A stretch of 64,000 nt of DNA, from NCBI GenBank assembly GCA_017311315.1, contig CM029627.1, positions 53,434,527-53,498,526 of the forward strand, read 5' to 3'. Positions 24,423 through 37,212 of this stretch are shown here, in pieces; the first letter of the stretch is position 1, and every line of letters starts with the position of its first letter. Made by a program: the position numbers and the translations under genes. This DNA is from Dendrocalamus latiflorus. Its lineage: Eukaryota; Streptophyta; Magnoliopsida; Poales; Poaceae. The notes below the pieces were generated by a model, which had not been told where the DNA came from, did no database searches, and saw nothing but the letters and a program-made list of their open reading frames with translations.

Positions 24423-27098
24423 ATGGAACACGAGAAGAAGAACCCTAAGCGGCCGTCGGTGAAGCTCGAAGACAGCAAATGGACTGAATACTTCATCGAC
24501 CTCCGCCCTTTGCCTTTGCCTTGCCCTCACCAGGTATATATAACTACTCTTAAGAGGGAGAGTGTGTGTGTTAAATTTGATTTGTTTCTTTTATTTGTTC
24601 ACGTTTAATTATTCTATGCAATATATCAAAATTAAGCAGGAGACGACGATCAAGGAGAGGCGGGACGAGCTTGTGCGCAAAGTTGGCTGCATGATCCAAG
24701 AGTATACAAGCAGGAAAGCAGGATGTTTGCTGGAGGGGATGAAGACGGTTGATGACCTAGAACGCCTTGGTGTTGGCTACCATTTTGAGCAAGAGATCGC
24801 CATGTTTATGGACCTTCTCAACAGCACGCCGGTTACGGATGGTGATCTGTGTGCAGTCGCCCTCCGCTTCCGCCTGCTGAGGCAGCACCGCTACGACGTT
24901 CCATGCGGTACGTACGTAGCTAATAATATATCCATGAGCACCATCAATTGTTAATTCCCTTCCTCATAAAATACCCCGGCCCCTCTTATTATGGTAGATA
25001 TATTTTAATCCTTTTTAACTAACTAAACGGACACAGCAGAAGTATTCGAGAGTTTCAAGGATGAGAATGGAAACTTCAAGGACGCCCTGCGATCTGATGT
25101 CGATGTCCTACTCAGTCTGTACGAGGCCGCTCACCTCCTCAAATGCGACGAAGACGTCCTCAGCAACGCCATCATCTTCACCACGGACTGCCTCTCATCC
25201 CTAATCAAAGGTGGACAACTACCTGAGCCCATCTTACAGAAAGTGCAGGACGCTCTGGCTTCACCGAGGTACCGGAGAATGCAGAGGCTCGAGGCCAAGC
25301 TCTACATGCCCATCTACGAGAGTGACAAGGATAGCAACCAGGAGATACTTGAGCTTGCTAAGCTAGACTTTCACATACTGCAGCTGATGCACCGTGATGA
25401 GGTCAAGAGGATGTCACTGTGAGTACTAATCTCATTTTTTGCAACTTAACTAATCTCAATTTTGCAAGTAATCATACTAGCTTGTTGCATGTGACGTATA
25501 CATGCACCTGCTTGGCAGCATTGTACATATATGCAGAAATGGAAAAACTAAGCACGTATGTCAAATTTGAACAAGTCTTATTTATTCTCATGACATACTC
25601 TACTATTGATGATGAATTCGTTCCCTTTAATGACTAAATTAGGTGGTATAAAGACCTTAATCCTGGGAGCACGCTGGGTCAATACATACGTGAACGGCCA
25701 GTGGAGTGCTACTTTTGGGCACTTGGTGTTTTCCACGAGCCACAGTATGCCAAGGGACGGATGATGTTTGCAAAACTTATCAAGATGTTTTCACTTTTGG
25801 ACGATACATTTGATTCATATGGCACCATGGACGAGCTTCCTGAGTTTAACCAAGCAGTCCAACGGTAAGACATCTTGGATTTTCATTTAAATTCTATTGT
25901 TAAACTTGAGGATCGATCAGATGCATGGTCGCTACAGTTATAATTAAGTTGTTTTATGTAAGGTTGTTACGATTCGTAGAATAACGATTTTCGAGGCAAG
26001 ATCCTACTACGATCATAAGATCAGATCCTCTGATACCGATCCCACCAACATATATAAAAACGATCCTAGTCCTGATAATGTTGGTTTTATGTGTGTGTTT
26101 TTTTTTCAAATACATCCCGTCTTATAATGCGACTAATCAAGAAATTCCTACTTGACTTGTGAATAATATTCCAGGTGGGACATAGAAGGTGCCAAACACG
26201 TAGGGAAGTGCTACGGGTACGTAATGTCCCATCTTTCCAAGACACTGGATGAATTTGTGGCTGATGGTGCTTCACTCTTTGGAATTGAATGTATTAAGGA
26301 GATTGTAAGTGAACATATACTAGCTCCTCGATTACTGCGTGTTGGCGCGAATTCTTTCATGTTTTGCACAACACAATTAGTATACATGTAAATCGTACCA
26401 ACACTCATGTTAATTACTGAAAAAATGTAGACAAAGGAGGTGACCGTTTGCATGTTGCAAGAGGTGATATGGAGGGAAGAGGGGCACGTGCCCCCCGTGC
26501 GTGACCATCTCAAGGTCACACTGCCAACCACCATGTACTGGCCGCTGGCGTGCATATCCTTCGTTGGGATGGACGCAGGCGACGACGTCTACACCTGGTC
26601 ACGCTCGTTCCCTAAAATTATAGAGAATGCAACAATGATATGCCGCCTAATGGACGATGTCTCTGGCTATGAGGTGACACATGCACACATATATTCAACT
26701 TAATTTGTCATACATAGTTTCATTCCTAGACTACGCTAACTTATTTGGAACAAAAGGTTTGTTGTTGTTGTATATCCATCCAACCATCCATCTATAATGT
26801 GCAGTGTGAGAAGGAAAGAAGCAAGGTCGCTACTGCGGTGGACTGCTACGCCAAGGAGCATAAGGTGACGGTGCAGCAAGCCAAGGAGGCGCTGCTGTGC
26901 GTCGTGGAGGAGCAGTGGAGGAGCATCAACGAGGAGTTCCTCAGCAAGACGCCCATGATACCGACTGCGGTGCTGACACGCGTGGTGAACCTCGCGCGCA
27001 TGATGGAAAGCATCTACAAGAACCAGGATGGCTACACCCACTCCGCAGAAGCGGCAAAACCCATACACATGCTGCTCAATGAAAGCGTCTACCAGTAA
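24423..27098 (+). CDS. Terpene synthase, probably a cytosolic sesquiterpene synthase (TPS-a type), 7 exons
   Basis: Class I terpene synthase; such enzymes ionise a prenyl diphosphate with a Mg cluster and cyclise it. Exons I infer: 24423-24533, 24640-24907, 25037-25418, 25643-25864, 26175-26304, 26431-26673 and 26805-27098, all with GT/AG borders, giving 549 residues without a stop. The N-terminal domain spans about residues 1-250 and begins with an RPS-x5-W element. In the C-terminal domain, RER (270-272) is the RxR motif, DDTFD (307-311) the DDxxD motif, and DDVSGYECE (446-454) the NSE motif with the Gly variant common in plants. Length and lack of a plastid transit peptide fit a cytosolic farnesyl-diphosphate enzyme. 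An upstream in-frame ATG at 24396 would add nine residues. The product cannot be predicted. Confidence 0.93.
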
Positions 27099-27144
27099 TT
27101 AATAAGCTTTAACTGGGCAAGTTGCTGGAGATATATGTGTGAGC

Positions 27145-27292
<148 letters not shown>

Positions 27293-27338
27293 GCTGTATA
27301 CTATGTGTGTACGCACGTAGCATGCACACGGCACGTGT

Positions 27339-27344
27339 AATAAA
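27339..27344 (+). terminator. Likely poly(A) signal of the TPS gene
   Basis: AATAAA, about 240 bp after the stop codon, with an overlapping second AATAAA four bases on. It is conserved in the right arm. Confidence 0.55.
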
Positions 27345-27442
27345 TAAACCTTACTTGATGTTGCAAGTGATATATCGTATCCTAGATATGATCGTATCAA
27401 TTTTATGTTTATGAACTATTTGAATAAAATGATATATTGTTC

Positions 27443-28635
27443 TGTAGGATCGTATGGCGCAATCAGAGAGGTGTGAATGATTGCCTTCGCTTTTGAAAAC
27501 CTGAAACCAAAAATTCAAAGCATAAGAAAAACAATCTAAATTACCGGATATAGATTTCAACTGCAACCCGTTCGACTGCTCGCTCGACTGCTTGCTACGT
27601 CACTTTTGCACTTAGTCAAAATCTCCCTCTGCTTGAAAAGATTCGACCGCTCGAACGAGTACAAGCTGAAGACAGCACCGTGCTCGTAGCACGCTAGCAA
27701 GAACACAAAAAAGCAATGCTCAAGAAAACACGCCGCTGATGAACTTTTCTTGGAATAGATCTGATATATTATTTCTGTATCATGTCTGTGGTTACAAAGC
27801 ACCCTCACGGCACCCCTAATAACTCTAGCACAAAAAGCTTCGCAAAAGCCTCGGCTAAAAACCAGAGCCTACCTCTACTTTTATATGCTAGTTCCCTAAA
27901 CCGTGTTCGACTCAAACACGAACACAGAATATTATCTCTACCTCGAATCAAGGAACCTGAAACCCTTTCTAACATGGGTTTTAACCAAACTCTATCACTT
28001 CCTAGTTATGGACTCCATCCACAACTCCTAACCCAACCCGTGACGAAGCCTCCAGGAATGCACCTCTCGTAGCTCCATCTTGCATCACCATCCAATATGT
28101 CGAAGCCTCCAGGATCGCATCGCCCGTAGCTACTCCATGCATCACCATCACGTGACGAAGCCTCTAGGACCGCACTATCCCATAGCTTCTCCATGAATCA
28201 CCATCTTTGATCTCCATGTGCTCCAGTGTTAGCCCGACCATCTCGCATGATATTCTCAATCGTATGGACCTCAGATCTCCTCATCCTAGTCCTGGTTCTC
28301 CTCGTCAATGACCATGATCATCTCCACGCTCACCTGCACATGCAAAGACTAAAGAAAACATTTTTGGGCACAAGTTCTTCCCAACTTGACCGCCATCAGC
28401 ACACACATATACCACAATCTCAATCAACCACCAACACCAACCAGGTCATCCATGACCACATAACTCCATCGCTATCCAGAAATCACTCTTCCAACCACTC
28501 AGCACGATCAGCAATTCCATCGCTTTCTAAAACACCAACTTTTGACCATTCATTATGACTGCTAGCTCATTGAGTACTCAAAAATAACAAGTACTCAGGA
28601 AATACCATTTCTTTGCTCAAAACACTCAGGAATAA
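27443..28635 (-). mobile_element. Diverged sirevirus-type LTR, minus orientation, left arm
   Basis: Starts TGTAGGATCG followed by the complement of a CCCCTCTG-type end, like the other sirevirus LTR ends. A minus-strand TATA (complement of CTTTTATATGC) lies near 27880. The preceding TGTTC (27438-27442) would be the target site. The far end is interrupted by the gypsy LTR at 28636, so the matching duplicate is not visible. The right-arm copy is 60000-61193. Confidence 0.6.
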
Positions 28636-30186
28636 TGTCGGGACCGCGGATTTCCGAATCCGGACTCTCTGTGTATTACAGCACTAGTCCCAGATCAAAG
28701 CTAGTGCACACAGTCAAACAGTGATGATTACATAACCAACAACGTTTATTACAATAGTAAAGAGTACAGACCGAAAGGTCCCTTTATTACAACTGAGATT
28801 TCAAGACATCACAAACTCACAAACACAGCGGAAGCAAAAGTAAATCCGGTGAAGACCCATCAATACGCCACAGGCAATTGACTGGGGAAGCGCAGCCTAG
28901 AACTCCGGGAATCCTTCGTCGAATCCACACGCGAAGTAGTCGTAGTCTTCACCTTGGGCTTCATATTCCTCTAAGTTGATTTTTAGTGCAGCTTGTGAGT
29001 AGATGCAAGGCTTAACAAAGGAGGCTTTATGATTCTTTTGCACAAAGCAATATTTTATTTCAAATACTATTAAATATTTTCAAAGGCATCAATTTAACAA
29101 AGTAATTGTTTTAACTGAGACTATTAAGCATTTTACAGTGAAGGTTCTATCCACCAACACTAATTAATTAGCTCTAACCACTAAGGTTCAAAACTATGGG
29201 TTCCATCCACCCACACTGGCTCTAACCGCCAGGATACTCTTTCGAGAGTTCACTCTCGTGATACCAAAGCTTTGTTGTTAAAAACCAAAACAAAAAATCT
29301 ACCACGTGAATGCATTCCTTGCCCGCCCTTGAACGTGGGCACGGCTATTCGAATAGTGTTACACTCTACAGAGGTTGTACAGCTTTATCCACAAGAGACA
29401 AGTCATCTTAATAGTCAACACGCTTCCTTTGGCATGAGACCCAGACGACATATCACAAAGCTTTTATGTAACATTCCAAAAATTTGCTTTCTGTAAAAAT
29501 TTAATTTCAAATTAATTATTTTAAAGTATTTGAATTTTATTTGATTTTCTGTGATTTTCTGGGATTTATTTGGGTTTATCTGGATTTTATTTCAAAGCCT
29601 AGAGCAAGAAAATGTACTTTAAATATTTTATTAAAGCCAAAAAGAGTTTATTTTTGCTTTTCCCAAGCTTCCCTGAAATTATAGTAATTTTTTATAAATT
29701 TCTAGGTTTTTAAAATCAATTTCAAAGCTAAAAAGGTATTTTAAAATATTTTTAGTAAGTCTAAAACATCTTATAGAAATTTTGAGAATTTTATGGAATT
29801 AAAAATCAATAAGAAGATTAAAAATCACTCTAATCTAGCTAGAAATCACCCGCTGAGGTTTCACCGCTGAAGGGTTAAATCCACCACAATAAGAAGCCCC
29901 TCTTGCGCCATATAAGTACAGTAAATCACTGTCCCTCACTATGAGTAAACCAGTAAATCCCTGTCACCCACTTTCCACTGGTGGTTCCTAAACTAGACTA
30001 TTGTAAGTTAATTAGCTAGGTCGTACCCATATAGACTTGTGGTTGTACGGTAGTGCTCAGTCTGGACAAACACAAGAGTCGGTCCTTAATCGACTAGGGC
30101 AGAACATACACTTTACCAAAATCTCGTGCTAAAACCGCACCAATCCAATCTAACCATCCGCCCTGGTCTAAAACAATTTTCACATG
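28636..30186 (-). mobile_element. Gypsy LTR fragment, minus orientation, left arm
   Basis: Starts TGTCGGGACC (complement of a GGTCCCGACA end) and carries the family's late-LTR sequence, including the conserved tail near 28860-28890, the acidic ORF tail at 28899-29010 and the palindrome block at 29333-29383. It contains a nested LTR remnant (29467-29810) and is cut off at 30186. It pairs with the right-arm LTR 54115-54745 plus 59168-59999. Confidence 0.8.
29467..29810 (+). mobile_element. Remnant of a nested gypsy LTR
   Basis: Starts TGTAACATTCC after TTTTA, the complement of the TAAAA target of the intact solo LTR at 54746-59167. It matches the 5' end of that LTR, then breaks off near 29810. 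A large deletion (about 4 kb) removed the rest, the second target copy and a few host bases. Confidence 0.8.
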
Positions 30187-30537
30187 TGCCTGCCATTCGA
30201 TGTGGAGAGAATGGATGGGTGAGATCGAAATCCTGGGGGATACGCCACGGATCGGTGATGTGTCATTATCAGAGACGGTTTGTTACACAAACCATCTGTG
30301 ATAATGCACATATCAGAGATGGTTTGTTATCCGAACCGTCTGTGATAGTTTCATAGACGGTTCTATTTAAAACCATATGTGATAATGATTATATCACAGA
30401 CGACTTTTAAACTCAATCGTCTGTGATAGTTTCAGAGATGGTTTTAGCCATGAACTATCTTCAATAATCAAAGCACAGACGGCTCCACATGAACCGTCTG
30501 TGATGAGACGTTCAATATAGCTTGTTTTGTTGTAGTG
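30187..30537. mobile_element. Terminal region of a CACTA (En/Spm-type) transposon
   Basis: The right edge at 30524-30537 is the complement of CACTACAACAAAAC, a CACTA terminal repeat. Inside are about ten subterminal motifs related to CACAGACGGTT in both orientations between 30270 and 30505. The other terminus is absent; the fragment abuts the broken gypsy LTR at 30186. Confidence 0.8.
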
Positions 30538-30818
30538 TTGATTTGAACAAAAGTATTCTATGTGAATTGTTTGCAATTTCCCATTTTTCAAAGGTGTCAA
30601 CATCATTTCTAGAGCGTATTATGAAGAAACAGTATTCACACCCAATGATATCTACTGAGGAGAGGTCAATAAAGGCTACATTTTTTCTATATGTAGTGAC
30701 GAAGTTATTGGCTCCACAGTCATTAGCTAATAATATTTCCACAAGGCATATCGGAGCAGTAGTCGATGTTGACAACATTATGAACTATAATTGGTCACAA
30801 TTTGTTGTTGACGACTGA
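30522..30818 (+). pseudogene. Fragment of a plant transposon-associated hypothetical protein
   Basis: The translation around residues 50-98 has the pattern of a conserved segment in transposon-captured or Ulp1-associated grass proteins (hydrophobic FFLYVVTKLL followed by a DVDNI...NYNWSQFV-like stretch). Stops follow directly. It overlaps the CACTA terminus at its start, so only the part after 30538 is relevant. Tentative. Confidence 0.3.
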
Positions 30819-32595
30819 AGAAAAGCGCTGAACTGATGCCCAAGCGCAGTTTCCAAAATCTTCTCAAGGATCCATAAAATGGTTGTATATACTGTTCCTG
30901 CTGGTATGCTACACTCCCTTTTCATTACATAAACCTCATTTATCATGAACATACTGATTTTTTCCAATCGCTGCAGTTAATTTATCTGGATAATCTTGAT
31001 TTCAGTAAATAAGACCTCTCTAACGACAAGTACCCGCGCATATCTACCTTTCATGACGAAAGCATTGGTAGGATGATCCACACAGATGTCCTGTGCATAT
31101 TTTGTACGTGTTGTATATATACTAGTCTTTCTATATCACACACTCCAAAATAATTTCCTTTCTCAGACTATACTTCATTGCTAGGATATGCTCCTTACCA
31201 CCTAAAAAGATATTTACTAGAATATTTGCAAGTAATATTCCTATTTCTTACATACTCCACGTACACTTTGTCATAATTATGGCATACATTACAACAACAC
31301 CATCCTTGCATACAACATATATACTACATTTCAGTTCGTTTGCAGCTTAAAGAATCACAGTTATCATCTAGGATCAAAACCGATTTTTTAGTTAGAAATT
31401 ACTATACATTGCTTTTCATGAGAAACTGTCTGCACAGTGCACATCTGCTTCTTGTGCAGATCTGCTGTTGATGTTGCATTACTCATGTACTCGTCAACTA
31501 CTCGGTTAGTTTTGGAATATGATTGCCCTAGTCATGATCATACCCTATTACTAAGTCGATTGGTATTAATGAGTTTGTTGCCATATGCCATGCTTCCCGA
31601 AAGAGCAGCATGCAGCTAAGAAAATGGAGTACATGAAAAGAACGAAGCACATATCTGAATACGATCTAAACGCTGCTTTCAGTGTAAACAAAATCAGAAA
31701 AGGGGTATCTAGACCATGGGATCATAGGACTATACAGCTAAGAAAATAGAGTATATGAGAAGAATGGAGCATATTTGTGAGGACAATGTAAAGTTGTAAA
31801 CTCTGGTTTCAGTACAAAAAATTGAGAAAAGCATACGTCTGAATCTGTTACATTCATACGAACCGTTTGAGCATAGGAGTATGCATCTAAGCAAAAAAAA
31901 ACTTGGGATTATAGGAGTATACAGCTAAGCAAAAATACTGTATATATAGTGTAAGAGATACTATATTATCGTTGTCGCGGACGTAATACTGTTGTATTGT
32001 ACGGCACAGCAGCATGTTTATTGCGAAAGGAAAAAAGAAAATTTCAAGACACGAGCTACCTCCTCCTGGTTTCATATACAGTGGTTAGTAGGGTAAGACG
32101 TGAGGTATTCGGATCAACCAGTAAAGATGTATAATAGCAACAAATATATCCTACATATCAACCTGCTGGATATGATCATACGAGTAAAGAAGCACCTAAA
32201 CAACATAAGCTGTCTTAAAAGAGAGAACAAGAAAGAAAACAGCATAGGCTGCACGTCATGGAATTAGGTCTTGGCTCTATATGACCATGACCAATCGAAA
32301 TTCTTATCGGATGAACTACGACATGCAGGTAAGGTCTGTGTATTTTAGCACAAGAGGTTATCAGGGATGGAGTCAGAAAAATACAGCGAGGGGCCCAATT
32401 AGCAAAAGACATTCTAATACTGAACATACTACCTACTCATTTATTTCAGTTCGTTTCATTACTCCTTTCCCAATACTCATTATTAATTTATACGCCCTGT
32501 GCTTACTGATAAAATACTTCAATCTAATTTCTAAATACTAATCATACTTACTAATCAAACACCCAGAATACGTACATACAAACTGGACGAATGTG
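30538..32595. other. Unassigned AT-rich DNA with degenerate repeats
   Basis: No intact gene after the short coding-like fragment at 30522-30818. A motif like CAGCTAAGAAAATGGAGTA recurs degenerately near 31612, 31733 and 31885-31925. Confidence 0.4.
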
Positions 32596-34358
32596 TGTAG
32601 GATCGGAAACGGCAACAGAGGGGGCGGTGAATGATGCGTTTAAAAATTGACCTCAAAGTATCCACACGTTCTTCTCCAATAGCTACAGAAACCTAGAAGA
32701 AAGAGAACAAATCCTCATGGAGAAATTCAACCAGTCTAACTCAATGTCTTTTCTGAAGAAACTGGACAGAGGCTTTTGCAAATGACTTGGCCGACAAGCA
32801 AAAAACACTCAGCCCACAAAGAAACTTGACTGCAGAAACAAAAAGAAAGCACTGAGGACAACTACCACAGGAGAGTAGCTAAAGAAAGAAAAGCATAACC
32901 GAAAGCCAAAGTAGAAAGAAGAAAACTAAACACTGATATGGGCAGACTGGAAAAGTACACGTTGTCTATCTCGGCAAAAGACAGACCAAAACAGAGAAAT
33001 GCCATTTCAACAGAAAGGAACAGACAACACACAAAAGAAGAAATTTAGATCAATGGGCAGTTCGGTAGGAGAGCCAAGAATTACCCGCAGAAACCAGAAG
33101 CAACCGATTGAATTTTTTAACCCAAAAATCTTTTGGCCGAACAACCTTTTTGCTGCCACCAAGAGCTAATTGACTCTTGCCGATAGGAGACTATTCAAGC
33201 AATTTCGGCAACAATCACTAGCAGATATAAACAAAAAGAATGTGCTGCTGAAACCTAAAATGAAAAGAAGCTGAAGGGACTGAATTGACCGAATGAAAGA
33301 AGAGATCTAAGAAGAGATGCTAGGTAGCAAATCAACCAACAGAAATCAGAGGAGTTAATACCATTGCTGTTCGAAAATTAAGAAAGTACAGCAAGATAGT
33401 AACTCACTGTTGCCGAACAAAACAAAACCAGATAACAGACCTTTGACTAAAGCACTCCAAAGCAACCTGTCGCAGAAAAAAGTATTGCATTGCTGCAAAG
33501 AAATGCAATTCGGAACAGAGAGGGAGTAGACAGTTGCTGCTGCTGATCAGCAAAGAGGTACAGGATTCAGTCGAAATCAAGATAGTTGATACAGAGAAAT
33601 GAAGGAGTACAAGCCAACTCACATCTTCCCCATACGCGATTGGCAAAAGAGGAACTCACACACGTTACTACCCCATACACAATTGCATAGACTCAAGATG
33701 AACACAAACATGGAGAGCACACACATAAAACTCTCTCAAGCCATCTCTCTGAATCACACTCTCATTTCATCAAAACTACCAGAGAACACCCTCTCTATTT
33801 ATAGCCTCGACTACCGGGTTCACATATGCACTTTACCCGATAACTCCACCAACTCTGCGCTTAATCCATTAACCCCAACCGCATCCGCTTCCTTTTGTGC
33901 AGCCTTGCGTATTTACCAAAACGCCCCTCCTGCACCTTTCGGGAAGCTTCCTCATTTCTTGCCGCCCAAGCCTCGCAACCACTTCGAGTCCTCGCCGTCT
34001 TCGACACATCCCGACCACTTTGACCTCAGCACCACCTATGCCTAGTCCGATCATCCCGTGCCTCGCCACGACTTAGCCTCAACGTCCTGCAGCCATCACA
34101 GACAAGAAACAAATCACATAGCACTGCTCGAAATATTGTAACCATACAATAATATCAGAAGAAATACTCAAAGCCCAAACCGATCGAAACGAAAAATAAA
34201 CGACTTAAGCACGTTGGACCTAGTTCGACAAGGTCCGACCGAAACCGACTGCACCACGCAACGACATGGCTCGAACCACTCAAAAACAAACTCAAACTTT
34301 CCCGAACACGCGTCAATTACTCATCACAAACATGGGGTCATATCCACATGGTCTCTCA
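32596..34358 (-). mobile_element. Sirevirus 3' LTR (LTR-a), minus orientation
   Basis: From TGTAGGATCGG (complement of the LTR end) to GGTCTCTCA (complement of TGAGAGACC), 1763 bp, followed by ATCTCCCCCTT, the complement of the polypurine tract. TATTTATA at 33796-33803 is the complement of the TATA box. Closely similar to LTR-c, but lacks about 190 bp near 33590. The outer flank is ATGTG (32591-32595). Confidence 0.88.
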
Positions 34359-35462
34359 ATCTCCCCCTTGATGAGTATATTGACAAACACAGAAAAAGCA
34401 TGAAGCTGAGTTTGAAAATGAAAGCAAGTCACACACGGCGTAAGAAAGAAGCAAAGAGGAACCAAGACCATGCTGACAAAAAGGAACCCTAGAGTGAAAA
34501 TAGAAAGAGCAAATTGTTCTCCAAAGCTCCAGAACGTTCCCAAATGGCTTTTTCTCCGCTATTCTCCCCCTTTTGGCAATAAAATCATCAAGATGCAAGG
34601 AAGAGAATTAAATCACGAGTATGGATGAAATGACTGAATATTATTTATTTTAAGCATGATGAGCCATGAAGATTATCCAAAATGACCTTGAGGTACTACA
34701 CCAAGCCATAACATATAAGAATGCTATCAAGATCATGACAATGTATGTATAGACAAACTAAGCCAAATAAGTCATAATTTGAAGATTACTCGAATTTCTT
34801 AGCATGTCAAGTCAACCATGATTATAGTCTAGCTGAAGGTATCCAAAGATGATGCAGGCCGTGTCAATAATCTAAGTGGAACCAAGAAGCTAGTATTGAC
34901 TCATTTTAGAGTAGTACAAGTTCAAGAATGAGATATTTGTTCAAGTACTTGGTCTTTTTGTGTAACTTAAGCAAATTTAGCACAAATGACATGTTTGTCT
35001 TTATAAATCTCATGATTATTGCCAACCAGATTTTTTTTGTTTAGTCATGTGCTAGATCTCAAGCCTTATGCGACCACCCCAAGCTAGAAGCTTAAGGAAA
35101 TGATCTTGGTCAACCAAAACACCCCCTGAGTTCATGCCTAGTGCAATGACAAGGAGTCTCATGAGAAAGAATTAGTGAGATCAGTTTTTTCACACAAAAG
35201 AGATCTTTTTGCTTACTTAAAAATTGTACCAACTCATGCTTTATCAAGAAACTAGCATAGCTCAATCTAAAACTCAACAAAGATTCCAGACTCAACTCAA
35301 CCTATTTGACATGGCATGAATCATAAAAGGATAACTAAAGAGAGACTAGTCTCAAGAGCTAACATGACATGAATTAGTTCAAGTTGAGCATTTTAACCAA
35401 CCTATTATGGCAAAGACTAAACTACACATATAAAGTCATGATAGATCTAGCAAGTAAGCAAA
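34359..35462 (-). mobile_element. Sirevirus 3' internal region, minus orientation
   Basis: Begins with the polypurine tract complement and matches, in reverse, the + strand region 3010-4127. It is nearly identical to 46806-47810. No ORF of interest. It stops at the LTR-b fragment. Confidence 0.8.
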
Positions 35463-37212
35463 AATGGACTGCAGACAAAGCTGAAACTAGCAGCCAATGA
35501 GTTGTGTTTACTGCTGCAACATATAGCAGCAATATCAGTAAAAACAACAGCCGCTAGAGACTAAACCAAGCAATGAAGTTGCTGCACTGAAAAGCACAAA
35601 ACTGCCAAAGAAAAAGCAGCCAAGAGCATCAAAATACTGCATGATATGCAACAGCCAAGTGCCTCTTTTTGTTTCTTTTGCAGACCAAATACCAAGTATT
35701 GCCGAAACTCTCCAGCCGAACCAAATGCATAGGAGGCACATGGTCTAAAGAGAGTCATACACCTGGCCGAACCAAGTACTGCATGCTGCAGCCGAACATC
35801 AGTTTTATCATGGAGAAAAGATACTTTGACAAGAAATTGTAAACAGCAAGAAATGACAGCTATTACTGCTGCCGAACTGTGCTAAAAGAAAGAGCTTCAA
35901 GCTGGCCAAAAATAGAAAGGACAAGGAAAAAGAAACGAACACATCTTGATTGTTATCGACTCTTGACCAGCAATAAAACACTAATAGCAAGTTAGTCGAG
36001 TGCAACCTGGAAGTAAAGGACTAAAAGCCAGGAGACTTAAATCAACAAACAGCATTCGGTTGAACTAAAATAGGATGAACTGGGAACAGCCGAAATCAAA
36101 GAAGTTGACAAATACTATCTCCTCTCTTCTGCCAAACAAAAGATACTAGAATCCACATAACATGATAACTCTGAAAATAGGGAGATTCAAGCACAAAGAA
36201 GAGAGACAGAGAGGAGCAATAACAGAACAAGAACCAAAACAAAAAGGGATAGATCACCATAACATCTCAAGCAAAGAAACTGAGACAAGAAACTAAACAC
36301 AACCAATCCATTTCATTTCACCAAACAAACCCTACATCCCCATACACCTGGAGAGCATAGAGAGAACCTCTCACCTTCTGTCTTTCTCTCTTTCTCAACA
36401 AACAAAGATTAGAAGCAAAACCCTAATCCATCTCTCATTTATCATACATGGAGAGAACCAAATAAAACCCTACCCTACATCCCCATACGCCTGGAGAGCA
36501 TAGAGAGAACCTCTCACCTTCTCTCTTTCTCTCTTTCTCAACAAACAAAGATTAGAAGCAAAACCCTAATCCATCTCTCATTTTTCATACATGGAGAGAA
36601 CCAAATAAAACCCTAACTCTTACACCCATTCTCTCCACTCTCTCCACTAGAGAGCATCCTCTATTTATAGCCTTCACTAATGGGTTTACAACACACTTTA
36701 CCCATTAGCTCTCAACAACTCATGACACTTTATCCACAATCCACTTCCTTTAGTGCAGCTTTGCGTATTCACCAAAACGCCCCTCGCGCACCTACTAGGA
36801 AGCTTCCTCATTCCTTGCCCTCCAAGCCACGCAGCCACCTCGAGTTCTCGCCGTCTTCGGCACACCTCGACCGTTCTGACCTCAGCACCACCTATGCCTA
36901 GTTCGGTCATCCCGTGCCTTGCCACGACTCCACCCCGATGTCCTGCAGCCATCACAGAGAAGAAACAAATCACATAGCACCGCTCAAAATATTGTAACCA
37001 TACAATAAAATTAGAAGAAATACTCAAAGCCCAAACCGATCGAACCAAAAAATAAATGACTTAAGCACGTTCGACCTAGTTCGACAAGGTCCGACCGAAC
37101 CGATTGCACCTCGTAACGACATGGTCCAAACCACACAAACCAAACTCGAATTTCCTAAAACAGATGTCAATTACTCATCACAGAACCAGGGTCACCTTCA
37201 CATGGTCTATCA
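35463..37212 (-). mobile_element. Truncated sirevirus LTR (LTR-b), minus orientation
   Basis: The right end GGTCTATCA (37204-37212) is the complement of an LTR start TGATAGACC, and TATTTATA at 36662-36669 is the TATA complement. The left LTR end is missing. It lies directly against the RNase H coding sequence, so it was inserted in pol and a later deletion removed its other end with the rest of RNase H. A 143-bp stretch is tandemly duplicated from 36331. Confidence 0.75.

Noticed and set aside
28226..28558. Hydrophobic N-terminus ORF, repeated inverted at 60077-60409
   Set aside because: It lies inside a diverged sirevirus LTR; the hydrophobic stretch is short and the rest is low-complexity Ser/His/Thr.
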